Part shown: positions 58,686 through 64,000 of the stretch, one piece after another | Numbering within the stretch: the first letter of the stretch is position 1 | How the letters are laid out: every line of letters starts with the position of its first letter | DNA from: Nymphalis io | Taxonomy: Eukaryota; Arthropoda; Insecta; Lepidoptera; Nymphalidae | Direction: 5' to 3' | Length of the DNA: 64,000 nt | Assembly: GCF_905147045.1 (NCBI RefSeq) | Contig: NC_065910.1 | Location: 2,604,001 to 2,668,000, forward strand | The notes under the pieces: model-generated | What the model was told of the DNA's origin: nothing | Databases searched by the model: none | What the model saw: the letters and a program-made list of their open reading frames with translations, nothing else | Position numbers and translations under genes: made by a program

Positions 58686-58929
58686 ACTGTTTGAGCGTTT
58701 CGAGTAGTTGGTACATACTGTAATCATTCATTATCAACGTATCTTCAATCTTTTTATTACACAACCTTTAGCTGTACCGCCAATCTGCAACGCATTGATG
58801 CTCAGATACCTACTTCCGTTTTATTATAATCATTCATTGTTCTAACCAAGGTTGTGGGCAAGTTCATAAATAATTTATTATTGCAATATTATTTCACATT
58901 TTTATGTTATTTATAGAATAGCACCACAA

Positions 58930-59188
58930 GTTTTTTTTTTTTATTGTATTAGGTTGGCGGACGGGCAAATGGCTCACCTGTAGGTAAGTGGTCACCACCG
59001 CCGATAGGCATTGGCGATGTCTAAATGTCCAACCTTAGGAATTAAGGTGTTATGTCTCTTGTGCCTATAGTTGGCTCGCCTTCCAAACAAACTTCGGAAC
59101 ACAGCAATATTAACTATTGCTGGCGGCCAAGTATGTGATGAATGGGTGGCATCTACCCAAAAGGGATGACACAAAGCCCAATAATATA
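58930..59188 (-). repeat. SINE-B, diverged copy
   Basis: T run, TTGGCGGACGGGCAAATGG, GTAAGTGGTCACCACCGCC, GATGAATGGGTGGCATCTACC and AAAGCCCAATAATA. It lacks the SINE-B middle word TGCGCCACC. Confidence 0.82.
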
Positions 59189-59189
59189 T

Positions 59190-60099
59190 AAACTTTTAAT
59201 CAAACCATTAATGTTGATTGGATTAATTATCGAATTTGAATGCAAAGACTTTTTAACCTAAATTGTCTAATAAAAATCCTATTCTATTTTATTTTTGAAC
59301 AATACGTCTGTTCCGTTATAAATAGATTTGGTTTATTAAAGGCATACAACGTCTTTGAATCATACAATGGCCCACATAACAAAAGCCATTGTATATATAA
59401 CCAATTTATTAAAATGACATTCAAAATTAGAATTTTAACGGAATGTTAATTCAGTTTTAGTAACAATCTCAATTATATATATTGACGTGAAAATACACCA
59501 ATATAAATAAAATAATAAATATACTTAATGACACGTCAAGAAAGTATCAGATAATTATAGATTTAAATGATAAATTTGTAGAATAAACCGTTTTTATTCC
59601 GTAAATACTCAACGCCCATTGGTCGCTTATTAAGCCATCGCTTGATTTTTTTTTACAATTAATAGGCCAGCGTTCGACCGTTGACTTGCCTGATGTTAAG
59701 CATCGACACGGTCTAGGATGTAGCACGATTGTCTATAAGAAACCTGTTGCTTACGACCAATGACGATACAGATAAAAGTAAACTTAGTTAATCTGACTTT
59801 GATCTGCTTTTAAAAAACTGGAACTTGCTATTTAACTGGTCGTTATGAACTGCCTTATGGGCGCGACAGTTAAATCATGGGAGTTCGATAAAATTATCGG
59901 CCCCGGTCTATTTATCAATCTCACTAATACGAATAGTGTTAATGAAAGTTATATGACAATATTCGACCGACATATTATACGCCGGGCGATAAATTCCCGG
60001 CTCCTATATTTAAAGAATTAATATTGTACATAAGTGACCGTTCCTTTTTGGAAAATTAAGAGAAACAAGCTTGTGTTGGGCTTGTAAGTGCTGGGTTAA
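59190..60099. other. Intergenic or long-intron sequence, nothing recognised
   Basis: AT-rich. Short GC-richer stretch 59660-59990 without supported exon. Confidence 0.4.
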
Positions 60100-60345
60100 G
60101 GTTGACCTCTCCATTTGATAGGAGAGCTTATACTACCACGCTACTATCTACTACAATGATCGATACACATGTGGCGGAATTTCAGTGAAATTAGACACAT
60201 GCAGGTTTCCTCACGATGTTTTCATTCACCGCCGAGAACGAGATTACTAATTAAAATTAAAATAATTAATTAAACTGTGGTGCTTACCTGGGCTTAACCA
60301 CGATCTCATCGTTTGAGATTTACGCGTTCAAACTGGGCCATATTA
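60100..60345 (-). repeat. SINE-A, diverged copy
   Basis: GTGCTGGGTTAAGG, ACATGTGGCGGAATTTCAG, GACACATGCAGGTTTCCTC and TCACGATGTTTTCATTCACC, then CATCGTTTGAGATTTACGCG and GGGCCATATTAG. Confidence 0.82.
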
Positions 60346-60631
60346 GTTCCTTCGAAACTTATTTTTTATTAACATTATAGAGACGCTTTTGAATTATGCT
60401 TCGTACACAATTCTACTTATTCTAGAAGTTTCTTCATAGTAATCGGACGTAAATGTGTTTGCATGACTTAGTGTGTTATGAAGGGTTAGAAAACATTTCG
60501 AGCAATATATATTTATTTTTAAGTCCTAGAACTAAGACTAAATAATTTGTCCATTTTGGCGCTACAAATGTCATTAATAATAATAGTCATAAATGTCATA
60601 AAGTCACAAATAATAATTGAACTAAGAATCA

Positions 60632-60848
60632 TCTATATATATAAAATAATAATTGTCTGACATATCAACGCATAGCCCAAACTACTGCGTGAAAATTTTA
60701 ATACGACGCGTATTTTTCAGTAGGTTAGCACTAAAGAAAGATTTTATGAAAATTTAACCCCTAACGAAGTGATAAAGAGGATAAAAGTTTGTATGAAACT
60801 CTTAATTTTTGAAGAAAGAGCTAAGGTAATTGGTATTTAGCAATCCTA
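60632..60848 (+). mobile_element. Possible Helitron-like 5' end
   Basis: TCTATATATATAAAATAATA after an A is the kind of start seen in Helitron/Helentron copies of insects, followed by TTGTCTGACATATCAACGC. No matching 3' hairpin plus CTAG end was located, so this is tentative. Confidence 0.25.
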
Positions 60849-61040
60849 TTTTTTTTAATGCTGGAAAAACGCATTACCCTTTTACCCCACGGGAACGGTG
60901 GGAGGTTATGTGGGGCTCGCCGGTGTCCAAGGCGTCGAGTGCGTCCGAACATCAGAATATCCACTAAAAAAACCAGCGGTACACTTTTCGTCTTAACGAG
61001 GAGCGCCACGGGATCGCTTGCGCATGCTACCGTGACGATA
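60849..61040 (+). repeat. Repeat E copy
   Basis: TTTTTTTTAATGCTGGAAAAA, CCCCACGGGAACGGTGGGAG, CATCAGAATATCCACT, AACGAGGAGCGCCACGGGAT and CATGCTACCGTGACG. Same layout as the 33663 copy. Confidence 0.8.
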
Positions 61041-61293
61041 TGTAGCAATCCTGCATTGAGCGAAGCCAGCGAGTGTGTAAAGCACTACTTGTAAAACAAT
61101 TTAGAGTATTTTTAGATGTGACGTGAAAAAAAACAATTAAAATAAGCTTAAAATCGTTGTAGTGATTTAGTTCTGCGCCTACGTATTCGTGTAACAAATA
61201 ACATAATTGTTTTGTCGCGTTGTAAAAAAACGTCCGTGTATTAAATTTTGATTCAATGACGCAATGTCTTGGAATACTGTCGGAGCGATAATG

Positions 61294-61626
61294 TTTAAAA
61301 CATATACAGTAACAGCCTGTGAATATTTCACTGCTGGGCTAAAGGCCTCCTCTTCTCTTTTTTTTTGAGGAGAATGTTTGGAGCTTATTCTACCACGCTG
61401 CTCCAATGCGGGTTGGTAGACATACACAAGTGGCAGAATTTCAATGAAATTAGACACATGCAGGTTTACTCACGATGTTTTCCTTCACCGTTAAGCACGA
61501 GATGAGTTTTAAACACAAAATAAGCACATGAAAATTCAGTGGTGCTTGTCCTGGTTTGAACCCACGATCATCGGTTAAGATTCACGCGTTCTAACCACTA
61601 GGCCATCTCGACTTTTTAAAACATAT
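61294..61626 (-). repeat. SINE-A, full-length, with 12-bp target duplication
   Basis: TTTAAAACATAT lies at 61294-61305 and 61615-61626. Between them is a complete minus-strand SINE-A. A recent insertion by the look of the duplication. Confidence 0.95.
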
Positions 61627-63326
61627 GGTTATGATAAAACTACTAACCCGCCTCGGCTTCGCGTGAGTAAAATAAGTACATGAACCGTTCATATCGTTAT
61701 ACATATTGGTTTACGCGGCCTACGCCAGTAAAGCTCTATCACGTATTTTACACAAAACCTTAATAAATTATTACCTTCCTCAAGTATCACTCAGCTCATT
61801 GATGAAAACCGTTCAGAGCTAATACGCCCATCAAACCGAAACACAACAACACAAAGTATTTGTCTTTTTTTTTTTATTTAGGGACTTTTGTCCTGCACAG
61901 ACACGTCAGTCCCATAAAGTATTTATGTTTGCCGGAAGAATTATTGAACGCATAAAGCTCTTAAAGTGGTAAAATATACCTATCAGATTATTCAGTTAGA
62001 TAGATTAACAATAAAGGTTAACACACACACTGCATACTGAACACACACAAACCAGTTAATAAAATGAGAAGAAAAAAAAAACAAAAAAAAAAACCTTACA
62101 CAACTAAACCTATTGTATAAAAATTAAGATAAATAAATACTTCTCTTTATGACATTACCAGATTCGCAGATCTACGTAGGAGTCGCACAATTGATAGAAT
62201 TTAAGCATCAGACGCGATGCACGCGCGCAAACATAAGTATATTTGCACTAACCTTTTGTTACGTACTCTTAAGTGATCTTTCGTGATTTCATGTGATTCG
62301 AAGTTATGGAAAATATTTGCGATGATGACGTATGTTTTTATTTTTTATTAATATTTATTGTTCTTTCGTAATAGTTTTTAAATAAATATACAAGACTAGC
62401 CCGCCCCGACTTAGTTCCAGTTGAACAATTATTTTTATGTCAAAAATGACTTTTATAGGATAGAAATTGATACCTTGATTAAATTATTGCAATTATCGTA
62501 TGGATCTACAATTGTTTGTACATAGCCTATCTTGCTCGCTGATAATGTAGCTTTCTACACGTGAAATAATTTTTATATTTCAAACAAACAAATAAAAAAA
62601 TAACTCTTTTCTTTTTATTATATTATATAGATAGGAGAATTTAAGAAAAGCCGTTGCTCGTGTTTTCTTTTGAAATTTACTCAAATTTTAAATGTATGCA
62701 TCATAAAACAATCAGTTTCAATATATCAACAGTCTTATTTTAAATAATTGTTTATATAAATTCGATACTATAAACAAATAATAACAAAACATAAGGAAGA
62801 AAACCCATATCATCCATAAACAAAATTAAAAATGTTTTACCAAAAGCAATTAAATTACGTACATATTCCATCGTATAAATATAATATTGGCGTTTCATTC
62901 TATCTTTCCAGAAAATAAAACTGTTTTCTCCATCGAAATTTCTAGAACGCTTATTAAAATAAATAGGAAATGATCAATAATATCTAGGCGTACAGGTGTG
63001 CCTGTGGGGAGTGGCGCGGGCGAGGCTAAGCCAATATATTGTCTACATTAACTAAATTATGTCAAACCCTAATATTAATATATAATTTTAATGTATATTT
63101 ATGAACACTTTTATAAATATTAGACTTTTTTTTGAATATATAAAAGGCCGATCTTATCAACAATTGAAATGTTATTTCTATACTAATGATAAGACTGAAA
63201 TATTTTTTGTATGTAAATTAAATATATACTCGTGATAGAGTTGTGTCTACGCGCTTATGTATAAAGATCATTGTTAGGTCTTTTATTTAAGTATTTCCGC
63301 CTCTCATTAGAAGGTTCATAAGCACT
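61627..63326. other. AT-rich region with weak repeat traces
   Basis: No supported gene. 62400-62640 (AGCCCGCCCCGACTTAG to TTATATTATATAGATAG) resembles the decayed 3' end of a LINE or Helitron-like copy. 62306-62329 could be a tiny first exon (ATG plus seven codons, donor GTATGT) but nothing else supports it. Confidence 0.3.
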
Positions 63327-63408
63327 TCAGTGTTGTTTGCCCCGACATGAACACGCAGTCCTCGGTTTTCACCTTTTGTTCAGTAGGCAATTCGGCTCTA
63401 ATTCTTGG
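63327..63408 (+). other. Candidate transcription start and first exon
   Basis: An arthropod initiator TCAGTG (about 63328) is followed after 15 bp by an ATG (63347) opening 20 codons (MNTQSSVFTFCSVGNSALIL) and a consensus donor G/GTAAGT at 63409. No partner exon before the window end and no TATA box, so low confidence. Confidence 0.25.
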
Positions 63409-63547
63409 GTAAGTAGCATACTGTAATTACTTAATTCATTTTATAGAAACTCACGAGGTTTCAACTTATAACATAGATGAAATGTACATATATAGCTAAA
63501 TTATAATATTAGTCGGATTTGATTTGGATATCAATTTGTCTCAAGTC

Positions 63548-63760
63548 AGCAGCCTGTAAAATCAGAGCTGGACTAAGGCCTGATCTCTTCTTAAGGTGAA
63601 GGTTTGGAGTTTAATTCATCATGCTGCTCCAGTGTGGAAAGATATATGGGAGACTCAACCGACACATATGGATTTTCTTACAATGTTTTTCTACACAGCC
63701 GAGCATGGCATAATTATAAACACGAATGAAGCACATAAAAATAGTGGATTAACGCGTATC
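63548..63760 (-). repeat. SINE-A, strongly diverged copy
   Basis: GCAGCCTGTAAAATC, GACTAAGGCCTGATCTC, AAGGTGAAGGTTTGGAG, TGCTGCTCCAGTGTGG and ACAATGTTTTTCTACACAGC follow the SINE-A order. Confidence 0.7.
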
Positions 63761-64000
63761 ATCTTCGGCTTACAATCACATGTTCCGTCTAGTCTATTCC
63801 AAGGTTCAATAATAGACATTTAATATACGTTTTAATAACAGCAGGGCTATTCTTTAAGAACAAACTTAAAAAACTCTCCACGGAGAACGGTCGTGAAATG
63901 TCAGAAAGTGACATGCGACATTGACTATAATGATTATAACATTTCAAGGATATACGCATCAAAATAGTATAACGCCAAATGTCGGTTGCTAACATTTCAC

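Noticed and set aside
62306..62329. Tiny first coding exon (eight codons) with donor GTATGT
   Set aside because: Too short and without a promoter signal or partner exon.

Overview
The window looks like nuclear DNA of a lepidopteran insect, probably a butterfly. It is AT-rich, its genes are split by short-to-medium introns with GT/AG borders, it carries an MBF2/REPAT-type secreted protein gene, and it is dense with tRNA-derived and other SINEs of the kind found in butterflies and moths. No prokaryotic feature, CRISPR array or genuine stand-alone tRNA gene was seen. All exon models below were built by eye from splice sites, reading phase and protein similarity recalled from memory. No search was run.

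Layout. 1-2.7 kb: the 3' part of a non-LTR retrotransposon with intact reverse transcriptase, abutting a mariner-type transposase fragment. 2.9-12.1 kb: gene-free, with a LINE fragment nested in a SINE, several SINEs and a 277-bp hAT-like element with an 8-bp target duplication. 12.19-21.83 kb (+): ten-exon gene for a CFAP53-like coiled-coil protein of cilia and flagella (copy A), with an in-frame TGA at codon 78. 22.50-32.14 kb (+): a nine-exon gene for an unrecognised ~694-aa protein with a SAP-like N-terminus and a SIAH/TRAF-like C-terminus. 35.57-45.20 kb (+): eleven-exon gene for a second CFAP53-like protein (copy B). 46.85-48.52 kb (+): single-exon gene for a secreted protein with an MBF2/REPAT-type domain and a long acidic tail carrying four R-x-x-R sites. 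49.93-50.93 kb (-): three-exon adenine phosphoribosyltransferase. 51.95-53.11 kb (+): first two exons of an unidentified gene that runs on past what could be recognised. 53.1-64 kb: repeats and a few weak exon candidates.

The two CFAP53-like genes share intron positions and phases in the middle and 3' part, so they are an old tandem duplication with the SAP/SIAH-like gene caught between them. A third CFAP53-like exon lies on the opposite strand inside an intron of copy A. CFAP53 works in axonemes (sperm flagella in insects), so the cluster is probably testis-expressed. APRT is purine-salvage housekeeping. The MBF2-type protein belongs to a family linked in Lepidoptera to gut and pathogen response, and may be a processed precursor.

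SINE families are called here A (tRNA-Lys-like head), B (starts CTGGTGGTAGGGCTTTG, A-rich tail, perhaps the group called Metulj in Heliconius), C (head GCCTCGTTGGTCTAGTGG) and D (head around GGTTGGTAGATAC). Several copies still have clean target-site duplications.
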